NCBI GenBank assembly: GCA_003184365.1
Contig: NKYR01000016.1
Coordinates: forward strand, 124,001-188,000
Direction of reading: 5' to 3'
From: Evernia prunastri
Taxonomy: Eukaryota > Ascomycota > Lecanoromycetes > Lecanorales > Parmeliaceae
Length of the DNA: 64,000 nucleotides
In this document: positions 32,972 through 43,247 of the stretch, piece by piece
Layout: the number at the start of each line of letters is the position of its first letter
How positions within the stretch are numbered: position 1 is the first letter of the stretch
Translations under genes and position numbers: made by a program
The notes under the pieces: generated by a model
Database searches by the model: none
What the model was told of the DNA's origin: nothing
What the model saw: the letters and a program-made list of their open reading frames with translations, nothing else

Positions 32972-34099
32972 ATGACTCGCTTCATCCCAGCAAGTCTATA
33001 TCTCACACTCCTTACTAGCTTTGCAATTTGTTTGCCTGCCGTCACCTTGAACTCACCCTATTTTTCGCACATCAAAGACTCCCTGGCTCTGGAGCAATCA
33101 CAGGCTACGTACCTGTCACTCCCAACGTACTTAGCTCTGTTCCCACCAGGCATACTGGCTGACAATGAAGATTACAGCTCTAATACGTTTCTCATTCCCA
33201 ATACAAACTTGACTTTAAGGCTTCACCAATTCGAACCCCTCTTGGACTCTACAGACTTGAGCGCTTTCTTCCGAGAAGCGAGCATCGACCTCCAAAATCA
33301 GATTGACCAATTTAGTGTCAGCGCCACGTCTTTCGAGCGATGGTTTTACCATACATCAAATGACGGGATTGTGCTAGAACTTTGGACCCAGTCCTTCTCC
33401 CCACATGAGTATGTGGATTTGGCCGAGCTGCGTCACGTCATCAATGGGCTGTCGTTGTACACGATGCAGCAAAGGCAATCCCGAACGATTCAATTCCAGG
33501 TCATTGAAGACCTACGGGCCACCAACCCCGTTATCATGAATATAGGCTCAATCAGACGAGACGTAGCCACGCTCGACACAAGAGCCAAGCGAGTAGTTTC
33601 GCCGGCGCGTTCAACGCAAGGTTCTTCTGCGTCATCAGTCACAGGTGGCTTGAACACGAGTACCCTGAATCTGCTGTTGATAGACGACTTTCCAATACCG
33701 GACACTGACTATTCGCTACGATTTGGGAATTTGGGTTCCCCATTGTATCCGTGGGACTTAGAGACGCTTCTTATCGCGGTCAGTGCTGCCATTGAAGAAG
33801 AGATCGCCGCTCATGGCAGGATTGCTCGATTACCTTCCGCAGAGTACTCGAAGGACTTAGCAGGATTACAATTGTGGATACTAAAAATGCCATGGATTAC
33901 TGATAACCTGGCTTGGGCTGAACTGGCAATCATCGTTCACGGGCTCTGGCTTTACGTCGTTGTTGGAGGGCACGATCGGGAAGCTTTTGTCGATGTATTC
34001 GATCATGTCACTGGTAGTCAGGTAGCCTTGGGTTGGATTGGAAAGCCCTCTAGGTCTCTAAAGGCTACGTCGTTTACTGGAGCTGCAAGAAGAGCCTAA
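32972..34099 (+). CDS. Secreted protein with internally duplicated domain (375 aa)
   Basis: Signal peptide at residues 1-22 (MTRFIPASLYLTLLTSFAIC), then two related domains. The first, about residues 70-195, has FLIPNTNLTLRLHQF, DLSAFFREASIDLQNQI and VDLAELRHVINGLSLYTM. The second, about 230-355, has FPIPDTDYSLRFGNL, DLETLLIAVSAAIEEEI and AWAELAIIVHGLWLYVVV. Matching order and spacing indicate tandem duplication of a domain of roughly 120 residues. A Ser/Thr-rich linker joins them. No catalytic motif or family is recognised. N-glycosylation sites are present in the first half. Start at 32972 is chosen because it begins the signal peptide; the open frame extends upstream without one. Located between pairs P1 and P2. 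Confidence 0.75.
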   Translation: MTRFIPASLYLTLLTSFAICLPAVTLNSPYFSHIKDSLALEQSQATYLSLPTYLALFPPGILADNEDYSSNTFLIPNTNLTLRLHQFEPLLDSTDLSAFFREASIDLQNQIDQFSVSATSFERWFYHTSNDGIVLELWTQSFSPHEYVDLAELRHVINGLSLYTMQQRQSRTIQFQVIEDLRATNPVIMNIGSIRRDVATLDTRAKRVVSPARSTQGSSASSVTGGLNTSTLNLLLIDDFPIPDTDYSLRFGNLGSPLYPWDLETLLIAVSAAIEEEIAAHGRIARLPSAEYSKDLAGLQLWILKMPWITDNLAWAELAIIVHGLWLYVVVGGHDREAFVDVFDHVTGSQVALGWIGKPSRSLKATSFTGAARRA

Positions 34100-34345
34100 A
34101 ATCTCTTCCTCTTCGGCAGACTTAATGGATTTGCGATCATTAATGACAGCATGCATGGAGACAGAGAATTGAAAAACTTGAGTATCATACAAACCATAAA
34201 GACAAGTCCGAATACTCCCACCCGCAAGACGAAAGACTCCGCTGATTGGGCACACACCACTGCAACCTTGCCACCATACTTCGAGGATCTGTCATCGTCA
34301 GTACTGATAGGAGGCTTTGAACGTACCACTGTGCATATTGCCCGA

Positions 34346-35326
34346 CTACTGATATATTCCCATCATGTACCTGCCGAAGACTTTCACAAGAGCGTCCGTC
34401 GAATCTTGTCGCAGGCGCCCTTGAGGTGCGACTGGCAGATTATACTTGCGAGAAACTGGATAGGCAATGTGAGCTACACTCTGTGGGAGTAGATGCTTAC
34501 ATTCGGGCTTCAGATACTCTGTATGCAGCAGATTCCCTGCCTCCTGCAGAGATCTTGGTTCGCGGTAATCCTCAATCGATGCGTACTCCCATTTGTTATC
34601 TTTATGAGCAAGACCGTTGCCTCCGTGGGTGTAAAGTGGAATGGCGAGATAGTGGTCGTAAAATAAGGCTATGACGATCATGAAGCGGACTTCAGTATAA
34701 ATTGGATCGTTCCAGTTTGAAAAGGTAATATGTCGCCTTTTCTTGTCTGTGGTCTTTGAGATTGACATTGCCGAGTGACAGTATCTTCCTCGGTCGGCAA
34801 GTGATCCCGACATCCCCATGGAATTGGGCCGAGGTGTCCAATTGAAATCTTCTTCATGAATAGGAGCCTTTATGATTGTACCAACCTGGAATTCTTCCTT
34901 CGGAAACCGGCAACATATGCTAGCACTGATATCCTTCATAGACGGAAGTGGAACGTCCCGAATCTCCAGTATCTCGAAATCCGTTCTGGAACGACTTTTC
35001 TTATCATCAGGATTGTTGGGATTGTACGTACGTGATTGGTTACTGCTGGTCATACTTCTCGAGACGGCACTTGCAGCAGATGACTTCAGCTTCGCTATGG
35101 CGCGGTTTTGTATCACATGGGTAGGAGCGATTTGCTGTCGAGGGTAGTTCCAGTCATTGTCCTGTCGCTGCCTCTTGTTTGCCGGATACTCATGACGAGA
35201 TGAGTAGTGATCGCGTGTTGGGAACTGGTTCCGCGTTGGCGACCAATAGTCAAGCATTTGGCTATGCACGGTGGACCTGCCACCAGTGCGACTGGACGTC
35301 TCCGTCATTGTAATTGTTGGTGCCAT
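34346..35326 (-). CDS. DUF6590-like protein, pair P2 (326 aa)
   Basis: Divergent member of the family in P1, P3 and P4. Disordered basic N-terminus rich in Arg/Tyr/Ser, then the C-terminal domain: FPKEEFQVGTIIKAPIHEED, YTEVRFMIVIALFYDHYLAI then PLYTHGGNGLAHKD, WEYASIEDYRE, IAYPVSRKYNLPVAPQGRL. It lacks the FGPIYSE block (NDPIYTE instead), the DHR triplet (DYR) and a clear SMAxL motif, making it the most diverged of the four. Start taken at MAPTITMTE (35326); an open frame extends to 35482. Divergent from the P2 coiled-coil gene. Its stop lies 246 bp from the end of the secreted-protein gene, convergently. Confidence 0.75.
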   Translation of the reverse strand: MAPTITMTETSSRTGGRSTVHSQMLDYWSPTRNQFPTRDHYSSRHEYPANKRQRQDNDWNYPRQQIAPTHVIQNRAIAKLKSSAASAVSRSMTSSNQSRTYNPNNPDDKKSRSRTDFEILEIRDVPLPSMKDISASICCRFPKEEFQVGTIIKAPIHEEDFNWTPRPNSMGMSGSLADRGRYCHSAMSISKTTDKKRRHITFSNWNDPIYTEVRFMIVIALFYDHYLAIPLYTHGGNGLAHKDNKWEYASIEDYREPRSLQEAGNLLHTEYLKPECKHLLPQSVAHIAYPVSRKYNLPVAPQGRLRQDSTDALVKVFGRYMMGIYQ

Positions 35327-36129
35327 GTTTTTGGAAAAAGGGTGGATGTCACGGCAATGATGCCGCTTGCTAATGGTGAGTAGTGGTCTGAATTCAATCC
35401 TACTCTGGAGCTGAAAGTTGATATGATGTTTAAGCATTGCGATGGAATTTGGGAAACGTATGTAAATGGGCATGATATCCATTCTTGGTCAATGCGTACA
35501 ATACTAGCTGTTTGTAAGACAAGGGACGGTCTTTCATGGCAACCACGTGCTAACATGGGACAAAAAGCGAAAGTATTTTGGCCACCTTTTCTTTGTTCAT
35601 AGAACGAGTCTCAAAGCGTCAAAGCGCTGGCATTCGACCATAATCACAAGTCCGCAACAAGCGATGATTTGGGTGAGACCAAGATTAGCACAAAAGGTGG
35701 TCCGTTGTCCCGATTGTCTGGACCAACGTGAAGAAACGTTGACAAAGAATCAGAAACAGCGAGGAAACAAAGCAAGTAGCGGACCCTATTTCTCCAGAGC
35801 TATCCAGAAACGGATGCGGTGACAAAGGAACCACGGATCGCGAAAACAGTGCACCGAGGTGATTCCTTCTCTACAAGCACCTTTCTCCCTTCCAATTCCA
35901 AATCTCATACACATATCCAGATCTAAAAGCGTAGCTCGTGGACCCAAACAAAGCCTGAGTGTCACACAGGCTAGCTTCCCAAATCTGCCCTTGCACGCAC
36001 TTTTATACTTGCATCAGAGACTTTGAGATATCTCAACGACACTCTGACCCCTCAAACTGGTTTCTCCAGCGTTCGAGCGCAAGCAAACCTTCTTCATACA
36101 AAGACCCCAAATCAGATATTTCGCGAGAT
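35327..36129. promoter_or_regulatory. Bidirectional promoter of pair P2
   Basis: 803 bp between starts. ACAAAG/CTTTGT at 35591, 35742, 35767, 35822, 35948 and 36098. TTCTTTGTTC at 35589-35598 is a perfect match to the S. pombe Ste11 TR-box consensus TTCTTTGTTY. Part of the right end may be leader. Confidence 0.5.
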
Positions 36130-37596
36130 ATGAATGCTGGCAAACGCTCACGCAATGAGGTCCGGGAGGACCAAGTGGAGTCTCCACGGAAATTTGCCCG
36201 CTTAGACGGTGACCATCACCAGGAAAGACAAGACTCCCAGGATTCATCAATCCCGAGTGTAAACATTGCGGACCCAAAGCCAGAGCACGATTTTGTTGAC
36301 GGACCAGGCCACATCGTTTTCATCGATGAGGGAGGTAAACGCTGCCCGGCAATCTGTTTCAATGAAATGTTGCTCCGCGAATTCAACGACATTGCCGTGA
36401 ATGTCCGTAAGATACGGGAAAAAGATAAAGAAATACGCGTGGCGCAAGACGAACTCGAGAAGATCATATCCTTAGATCAATCCGCTGACATACAGGAGGC
36501 AAAAAGAACTGTGGAAGAGGCGATTGCGAACTTAAAGCACAAAGAGGCAAGGATACCAGAGCTTGTCCAAGCTCAACGGCGATGTGATAGTCTTGCGGAG
36601 GACAACAAATGGTCCAAGAGAATACTAGAAGGTGATAGACACATTGCCCAATACATGGTCGAGGGAATACTCGACAGGGGAAACCTACTGCGTATTCCAA
36701 CGTCCAAGCTTGAGGAACCGGTTGAAAATAACAAAGACCACTCAGCTGAACCTGCGCCATTTTCCGAGAAGACAGGACACGAAACACACAAGTCCACAGA
36801 ACCTGAAAACAATCCGGCCCCGTCGATCACAAGACAAGAATCACCGATCATCACGGAGCTACAGTTCACCCCTCGCCAACTAGCTCTTCGACATCTCAGA
36901 TGGACGAGAGAAGAACTATACAACCGCAAGGAACACTTCGATTTCATACAGGAGGAGTACGCGCAAGAAGTCGCAGCTGAGATAAGGTATCGCCAACAGC
37001 AATACCCGGACAGGCCCGCGAGTACAACCCAAACCGACATCGACTTGCAGTGCCTCCAGCAGCAACAAGGGGCCACGAGAGAGCTCATCCAGGCCGAAGA
37101 AGACTTCGATCGCGCGGAGCAACACGCCCAGACCCTAGGTCTGGGCGACATTTTGGCCGATCCACAGGCTTGCTACTGGGGCGAATATTACAATAACTTT
37201 CCGCCGCGTACTCCGGACTCTCCGTCAATGTTTCCGGTGGATCAACCGCGCATAGAGGCCTGGATGGATTCGGTTCCTGATTCTACGGAGGCGGATCGTC
37301 GAAGGCGGAAGGATGTTGAGGCAGTGGTGGGCGATGAGTGGGAAGCGAAGTCGGTTGGGATATCCGATAGTGTCAGCCTGGTTGCTTACGACATGTATCG
37401 CAAGAAGATCGACAGATGGCGGGAGATTGCTAGTCATATCGGAGAAGGCGATGCTGGGGAACCGTTGCCAGGAACTATGCGCCAGAATCCTCGGAGACGC
37501 TGTCGAGGTAGCCCCTCTTCTGCTCGTGCACGGCGGCGAGGCAGACTTGAGGCACAAGCGGGAATGTACTGTACTCCCAACAGTCAGGATGTATAG
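36130..37596 (+). CDS. Coiled-coil cassette protein, pair P2 (488 aa)
   Basis: Most divergent coiled-coil member. It lacks the amphipathic start of P1, P3 and P4 and instead begins MNAGKRSRNEVREDQVESPR, followed by KFARLD, a possible bipartite nuclear signal. The core is recognisable but changed (GPGHIVFIDEGGKRCPAICF then NEMLLREFND). A coiled coil follows (VRKIREKDKEIRVAQDELEK), then the second helical block (ATRELIQAEEDFDRAEQHAQ then TLGLG) and an acidic DSVSLVAYDMYRKKIDRWRE end. The C-terminus is Arg-rich (PRRRCRG) instead of ERR-[HY]-SF, possibly from an old frameshift. First ATG in frame is at 36130; the frame is open from 35959. Divergent from the P2 DUF6590-like gene. Confidence 0.78.
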   Translation: MNAGKRSRNEVREDQVESPRKFARLDGDHHQERQDSQDSSIPSVNIADPKPEHDFVDGPGHIVFIDEGGKRCPAICFNEMLLREFNDIAVNVRKIREKDKEIRVAQDELEKIISLDQSADIQEAKRTVEEAIANLKHKEARIPELVQAQRRCDSLAEDNKWSKRILEGDRHIAQYMVEGILDRGNLLRIPTSKLEEPVENNKDHSAEPAPFSEKTGHETHKSTEPENNPAPSITRQESPIITELQFTPRQLALRHLRWTREELYNRKEHFDFIQEEYAQEVAAEIRYRQQQYPDRPASTTQTDIDLQCLQQQQGATRELIQAEEDFDRAEQHAQTLGLGDILADPQACYWGEYYNNFPPRTPDSPSMFPVDQPRIEAWMDSVPDSTEADRRRRKDVEAVVGDEWEAKSVGISDSVSLVAYDMYRKKIDRWREIASHIGEGDAGEPLPGTMRQNPRRRCRGSPSSARARRRGRLEAQAGMYCTPNSQDV

Positions 37597-38106
37597 ACGA
37601 GCTCTCCTGTAGAGCGCGACTCAAGAGCGTAGCTGGATTTTTTTAAGCTTTCATGCACCAACGTGTTGCTTTGAGACCACTTGCCCATGTCCACGCGTGT
37701 AGATGATTTGCAGAGTGGATTACCAAAGCTAGCTCACATCTACCATGATTCAAGACGATTTTTAATTAAAGTGCGGAGCGTTTAATCAAAACACGTAAAG
37801 GTACCAGATACTTTTTCGATGATTATTGCGCAAATTTGAGTGACGATTTAATAGTTCTACCTTTGGAGACTTTGAGGGCATTGTAATTACATGCTATGAA
37901 AATGACTAAAATCTATAAAAGCTGAGGCCTGTTAGCTGGCATTGACTCGCAAAAGAAAGAAGCAATAGGACACGTCTCCCATTGACAAGAGATACAGATT
38001 GATCCCTGATGGAACCGTCAGTAAGTCAGGTATGAGAGACAGTCCTGTCTTGTCGTCAGCAATCCTTCCGCACCACGCCACCTACGGTGTTGCAAAGAGG
38101 CCCGCC
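37597..38106. other. Intergenic interval between pairs P2 and P3
   Basis: 510 bp. AT-rich patch near 37750-37930 with TATAAAAG at about 37914. It separates the 3' ends of the P2 coiled-coil gene and the P3 DUF6590-like gene (convergent), so no promoter is required here. Confidence 0.45.
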
Positions 38107-39162
38107 TCAATGATTCATGACCCATGCTTTGTACAACGATACCAAGCGGTCGGTGTCGTTGTCGAATAATCGGCCTTGGTGTGCAATAGGCAGACTGTAT
38201 TTCCGTGAGACAGCATTCCCCAAGTGGGCGGTGGTGTATTCGTGCAGGGTCTTCACCTTGTCCTTCAACACTTCAGTGCAGATGGGATCGTGCTTGCTCT
38301 GCCGGACGCATTTTTCGGGGCAGCGGTGATCTTGGACGGATACATAATCGTCTTTTCCTTGCTTGTGTGCGGTTCCGTTGCCCGAGTGGGTGTAGAAAGG
38401 GATGGCCGTGTAAGTCGTCGGCCCGAGCACGACCACGACCATGAATCTGTTCTCGGAATAGATTGGTCCGAAGTCGCTCATCATCTGGTGTCTCTTAGCA
38501 AGCCCGCTCGCGGTGGACATACCTGAAGCAGCAACGAAAGATAGCTCCGAAGCTGCTGAATACGCCACGTGACTAGCTCCATTGTAGTCCTCCTCGTGCA
38601 GAGGAGCGCGGAAAATCATGCCTTTCTTGAATTCTTCCTTAGGGAACGTGTAGGTTTGACGGATGTCTGCAAGTAACATGGTAGGGGTGTTCACTTTTGC
38701 TGCTCTGCTGTTAGCTTTTTGGAATTGTCGTCTCTCCGTGCCCATTGTTCGAACGCTTCCGATGCTTGATTGGCGCCATTCGCACTGCGGAACTGTAAGT
38801 TGAACTTTTGGCCTACGGTTGATGTCAAGCTCTTTCATAGAAGTCACCAAGTCTTGCTGACCATATGAGGCAGCGACTTTGTCCTCTTTCAACCAACCGT
38901 CGTCGTCCGGACCTTCGTCAATACCACCTGAGCTGCTGGCCATAGAACGGAGGGTTGAGCCAGTCTCGTTGATCGTGCCCAAACCACTAGGTGTATAGCT
39001 GACTCGACCAAGTCTGCTAGGTTGACGTAGTCTGTGCCTTATTTCCGCAATCCCGGGAGTACTTGGTCCATGAATTCTTTCCCTTTCCAGCGTGTTGGGA
39101 GCATTTGAATTGTTCCTTCGTACCATACTATTCGGATAACGGGGTGCGTTATTTCGGGACAT
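38107..39162 (-). CDS. DUF6590-like protein, pair P3 (351 aa)
   Basis: N-terminus MSRNNAPRYPNSMVRRNNSN is basic and disordered; QQDLVTSMKELDI carries the motif shared with P1 and P4. C-terminal domain: TFPKEEFKKGMIFRAPLHEE, DFGPIYSENRFMVVVVL, YTAIPFYTHSGNGTAHKQ, DDYVSVQDHRCPEKCVRQSK, NAVSRKYSLPIAHQGRL. All blocks of the family are present. Single exon. Function unknown; the small compact domain with invariant Tyr-Thr-His, Asp-His-Arg and Ser-Arg-Lys-Tyr could be enzymatic or a protein-binding module. Divergent from the P3 coiled-coil gene. Confidence 0.8.
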   Translation of the reverse strand: MSRNNAPRYPNSMVRRNNSNAPNTLERERIHGPSTPGIAEIRHRLRQPSRLGRVSYTPSGLGTINETGSTLRSMASSSGGIDEGPDDDGWLKEDKVAASYGQQDLVTSMKELDINRRPKVQLTVPQCEWRQSSIGSVRTMGTERRQFQKANSRAAKVNTPTMLLADIRQTYTFPKEEFKKGMIFRAPLHEEDYNGASHVAYSAASELSFVAASGMSTASGLAKRHQMMSDFGPIYSENRFMVVVVLGPTTYTAIPFYTHSGNGTAHKQGKDDYVSVQDHRCPEKCVRQSKHDPICTEVLKDKVKTLHEYTTAHLGNAVSRKYSLPIAHQGRLFDNDTDRLVSLYKAWVMNH

Positions 39163-39786
39163 TCTGCTGGTGAGCGGAAGGCAGATACGTGGTGCTTTGT
39201 ATTGATTCCTCGAATTGGAGTGCGTTGATTGTAACTAAGTCGAGTCACCGGTGGTTGTAATGAAAAATGAAATCGAATATGAAGGGTCTGAAAGATATTA
39301 AAAGCAATATAAACCATAGTGTGGAGTTTAGGCACGCTCTCCTCTCCTCGACACAACGAGGACACAGATATCTCTCCCTGTCTTCGTGAAGCATCAAAGA
39401 CATGGTTGTGGGATTACAATGAATTGTGTATACCAGCACACTACCAACATTCGGAACCAAATACAACGGTCGTCAGCTATGCCTCTGTATCAAAGACCGC
39501 CTGGGAACCAGAGGCAAGTGCCACAGAGCTGGACAAAGGTAGTCTAGGGACTCTGCACAACAGCGGTGACAAACTAAGACTTTGTGCTCTTTGTTCTTTC
39601 AGCACATTGAGAAGCACCGAAGGTCAACAATCACAATGCAAAGTACCTGGATAAATCTCTTTCTTTTCTCTTTTGCATACTCACATCCACAGCTGATCAA
39701 GACAATTTGGATGCCAACTGAAGGTATAGGTCACAGATTCAAACGGAAATAAGGCATCTCCAGCACACCGGACTCAAAGCCACAAA
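39163..39786. promoter_or_regulatory. Bidirectional promoter of pair P3
   Basis: 624 bp between starts. ACAAAG/CTTTGT at 39195, 39533, 39580 and 39589. CTCTTTGTTC at 39587-39596 matches the Ste11 TR-box at 9 of 10 positions. Confidence 0.5.
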
Positions 39787-41319
39787 ATGGAGCGCGTACG
39801 AGAGTATGTTCAGAACAGAATTAGGAAGGCCTGTGGCTTTCTGCAAGCATTCAAAGAAAAGTTGTCACTGGGGGTTCGGACTGACCTTGAAAGTGGACTA
39901 TTGGATCCGTTATGGACCTTTTCAACCGACGACACGTCCGATGGCACTCCGGAATCCGACGATGTTCATGTTCCCGATGCTTTCATAGGGTCGACGGACC
40001 ATCAAACTACGCCAGAGGAGGCACCACAGCCACAATTCACCAAAGGACCTGCACGGTTCATAGCAACTAATGACGGTTCAGAAAACTGTATGGCATTACT
40101 TGTCACTGACAGTCTCATCAGAGCGCTCGGTGATCTCTTCGAAGACAGCCTGCAGCTTGAGACCAGGTCTGGACCTTTGGAGCATGCGAGGATAGACGCC
40201 CGCGAAGCACAAATGGCTATGGATGAAGCTCAAGAATCACTGGAGAAAGTCAAAGATTCGTTGGAGAATGCGGAAGGTCAAGAAAGGGTCCAGGAGCTCC
40301 AACGAGTTGTTCAGCAACACCGACGTGGATTGCTGAAGGCCGAAAGACGAAGAAATAGATTAGAGGAGGAATGTCGTCACGTCGAAAGAAGTATTGCGCT
40401 TTCGCGGAACCACACGCTATTGACTTTGAACACTGCTATGAAGGAAGCTAACCTTCTAAGACCGCGCACGGCAGTCTCTCCTGTCTCGATTGACGGCGAC
40501 GAGAGCGATGATGAAAGCGAAGTCTCTCCTCAACAAGACTCGGTAACCGCCACGCCGGAAGAGTACCTTGTGTCTCCACTCAGCGAATCAGAGCAGCTAC
40601 GCCAAGCAGCCCTTGAGGAGATGGACAAGAGGTCGCACACCTTGGATATCGTGCAAGCTAAGTTCGACAACCAAAGGCGTCTGTACGAGGAGAACTTGGC
40701 TACATACGAGCAAGGATATAAGGACGGCACCTTCACCTTCTCTCGGACCGAGTTTGATTGCCGGAAACTCGAGTACGGACGGAAAGTGACTCGAGCACTC
40801 ATCAACGCTGAGGAAGCCTATGATAGGGCAGAAGAGAATGCCAGAGCAGTTGGCGCAATTGGCTCCAACTGTGGTCAAGGATCCGTCTACGGCCAATACG
40901 AGGAGAGTTTGCCAGATGACCATATGGCTTCTTACATAGCCCAAAAGGACTGGGGCTTCGTCCATGACTGGCTGGCAAACATCCCTGACGCTGACGAACT
41001 CCAAGATCCAAATAGCCACACCGAAGGCATCGTCACCGAGCAGGACGAGTGGGACGAAGGACAAGATAGACCTGACAGTGCAAGCTGGAGCGAAGACGGT
41101 GAATGGGACATCCCAGAAGCTGAGATACAGCACAGCGCAAGCGCGATCGATTGTGACTTCAACCGAAAGAACCTCGACCGCTGGCAGCAGCTCTGCGCCC
41201 AGCCCTTGCCTGATGCCGCTCCGGAGGTTTGGGACACGTGGCCGGATGCTGTACATATGTGGCCGGTGAACGAAGTAGAACGGCGACATTCTTTTGGAGG
41301 TTATAGTTGTATGTTGTAA
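39787..41319 (+). CDS. Coiled-coil cassette protein, pair P3 (510 aa)
   Basis: Complete member of the family. N-terminus MERVREYVQNRIRKACGFLQ is amphipathic. The core at residues about 80-120 reads PQPQFTKGPARFIATNDGSE, NCMALLVTDSLIRALGDLFE. A heptad-patterned coiled coil runs to about 215, ending TLNTAMKEANLL. After an acidic linker comes the second helical block (YGRKVTRALINAEEAYDRAE, AVGAIGSNCG), then YEESLPDDHMASYIAQKDWG, an acidic segment and ERRHSFGGYS at the C-terminus. Predicted intracellular, strongly acidic. Family unrecognised. Shares an intergenic region with its divergent DUF6590-like partner. Confidence 0.85.
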   Translation: MERVREYVQNRIRKACGFLQAFKEKLSLGVRTDLESGLLDPLWTFSTDDTSDGTPESDDVHVPDAFIGSTDHQTTPEEAPQPQFTKGPARFIATNDGSENCMALLVTDSLIRALGDLFEDSLQLETRSGPLEHARIDAREAQMAMDEAQESLEKVKDSLENAEGQERVQELQRVVQQHRRGLLKAERRRNRLEEECRHVERSIALSRNHTLLTLNTAMKEANLLRPRTAVSPVSIDGDESDDESEVSPQQDSVTATPEEYLVSPLSESEQLRQAALEEMDKRSHTLDIVQAKFDNQRRLYEENLATYEQGYKDGTFTFSRTEFDCRKLEYGRKVTRALINAEEAYDRAEENARAVGAIGSNCGQGSVYGQYEESLPDDHMASYIAQKDWGFVHDWLANIPDADELQDPNSHTEGIVTEQDEWDEGQDRPDSASWSEDGEWDIPEAEIQHSASAIDCDFNRKNLDRWQQLCAQPLPDAAPEVWDTWPDAVHMWPVNEVERRHSFGGYSCML

Positions 41320-42083
41320 TAGTTGGGATGGTTGGAACGGACCTTCATAGAACGAATCTTTTTAGAAAGTCGGCAGCACCGTAACCTTCAATAAAATAAT
41401 CTTGGTCAACCTAATTTCCTTCATTGGCACCTTTGTGATCGCCATCCTCAGGGAATGGCAAGTTTTATGTATTAAAAAATGTATGCTGAGGTCCGCGTTT
41501 GTATGGAGATTGTCAGGATGGTCGTGATTCTGGGTGTATCGGATCCTCCGAGTGATCTCCGAAGATAGCTTTGAAGTCCCATGAGATATAAGTATGAGAT
41601 GGGTTGAAAGTTTAGTGGATTCCATAATCAGACAGTAAGTGCAAGGTTGGGTGGGAAACCTGTCACCAGCCTACAAGATATATTTCGTTCTTGACGGCTG
41701 CGGTTAAATTCTGAGAGTTGTGTAAGGTGTCCATCCTATACTACAACTGGGTATGATCTTTCAGGAAAAGCACGCAAGGACGCTGACCTAGGAGGAAACA
41801 GCATCCCATTTGATTATAGCTCAACAAAAGCCAACGATATTTTTGCAGATTAATAGTACATCCTGTATCAATGTATGACCTATTTATCGAGAGAAGCTCA
41901 AGACGATCGTTCCAACACCATTGACGAAGACTTACAAATACAAAGTATCAGAATCCGTCTCCCATTACCACGAGATTCCTTAAGACACACCAATTATGAT
42001 AGAGCGAATGAGGATCAAGTCTGTGCCGAGGTCAGCTCTCGCTCCAAACACGCATCATGTTCTGCCTCTGTCGCAGTGTCTTG
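41320..42083. other. Intergenic interval between pairs P3 and P4
   Basis: 764 bp, AT-rich; convergent 3' ends on both sides. Nothing else recognised. Confidence 0.45.
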
Positions 42084-43247
42084 CTATTTTTCGCCACCTA
42101 GGTACTGGAGGAAAAGGTTTCTCACTCGCTTTGAGCTTTCATGGTCCAATTTACCTTGATAGGCCACGGGGACGGAGTATCTGATTGGAACCGCATAAGG
42201 AAGCCAGGCAGCGCTTAACGGATTCAGGATTCTGGCATCGGGATTCATGACAGTTGTGCGTAGTGGCAGATGCTCTGATTGTTGCTGGCACATGTCGGGT
42301 TTTCGATGATCCTGGACGGACACCCAGTCCTCTTTCTCGGCTATGTTTGCCAATCCCTTTTTGTCGTGCGTATATAAGGGAATAGCATAGTAGGTTATCT
42401 TGCACAAACTCACGACAATGAAATATCGATCCTCAGAGTAAATTGGTCCAAAGTCTCCGGTGGATCGGTGTTCTTTGAAGCCTCTGCCACCCTTTCCAAT
42501 TAATGTCGAGGTTTGCGAAGCTTGCGAACCTGGCTCGAAAGCTGGCACGGCTGGTCCCATGTAATCGGGCTCGTGGACGTTCCTTCGAACAATAGTACCT
42601 ATACTAAATTCAGATTTGAGGAATGGAGCATACCCACGATATCCTGCTTGTTCCATGGGAGGCTGATTGTGTGTCCGCTTATACGAAATCGACTACTCGC
42701 TGGCGGGAGGTTTTGAATACAAACGCTCGGATTTTGGAAGGCACTTACTCACCTTTGAATTGGTGCTTGATGGATAGTTTGGTCGTTTCCAATTCAAACA
42801 TCTTCCCATAACCGCGGATTCTGTCGTCTGAGTATAATCGACCGAGAGCTTTGCCATGGAATCCACGACGCCCTGCTGGTCTAGAGATCTTGTCGTTGCG
42901 CCTTCAGTGATGGTCTGTTTAGTCTGATTTGTGGGCTGCGATGTGGTCATGGAATCATCGTCAAAGAAGGCCTTCTTCGGAACACGGGGATCTGCAACCA
43001 CAGGCTTTTGCGCCCTAGTATGGGCCTGTGAGTATGGACCAAGGTTGCTAGGTGTACTCGGAAGGTGTTTTGTCGCGTTGCTAGGCATTGATGCTTTGTT
43101 GTAGTTCCTGTTTTGGAACGCACTGGGTTGCATGGGTGGGGGGTTGACTCCTGGTCTCCCAACCTTGCTTAGATTGTAAGGGGGCGGCTCACCTCGAAGT
43201 CTTGAAGCATGGCTAGGTGCCCCGGCTTTTTGGAAACCTGGTGACAT
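42084..43247 (-). CDS. DUF6590-like protein, pair P4 (357 aa, two exons)
   Basis: Exons 43247-42753 and 42662-42084, with a 90-bp GTGAGT...CAG intron in phase 0, the only clear intron in the four DUF6590-like genes. N-terminus (MSPGFQKAGAPSHASRLRGE) is disordered, Pro/Asn/Ser-rich; QQGVVDSMAKLSV is the shared motif. C-terminal domain: APFLKSEFSIGTIVRRNVHE, TGDFGPIYSEDRYFIVVSL, YYAIPLYTHDKKGLANI, EDWVSVQDHRKPDMCQQQSE, VPIRYSVPVAYQGKL. Slight drift in two blocks (DKKG for GGNG, PIRY for VSRKY). Start chosen at the ATG giving an N-terminus like its homologues; the frame is open to 43403. Divergent from the P4 coiled-coil gene. Confidence 0.8.
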
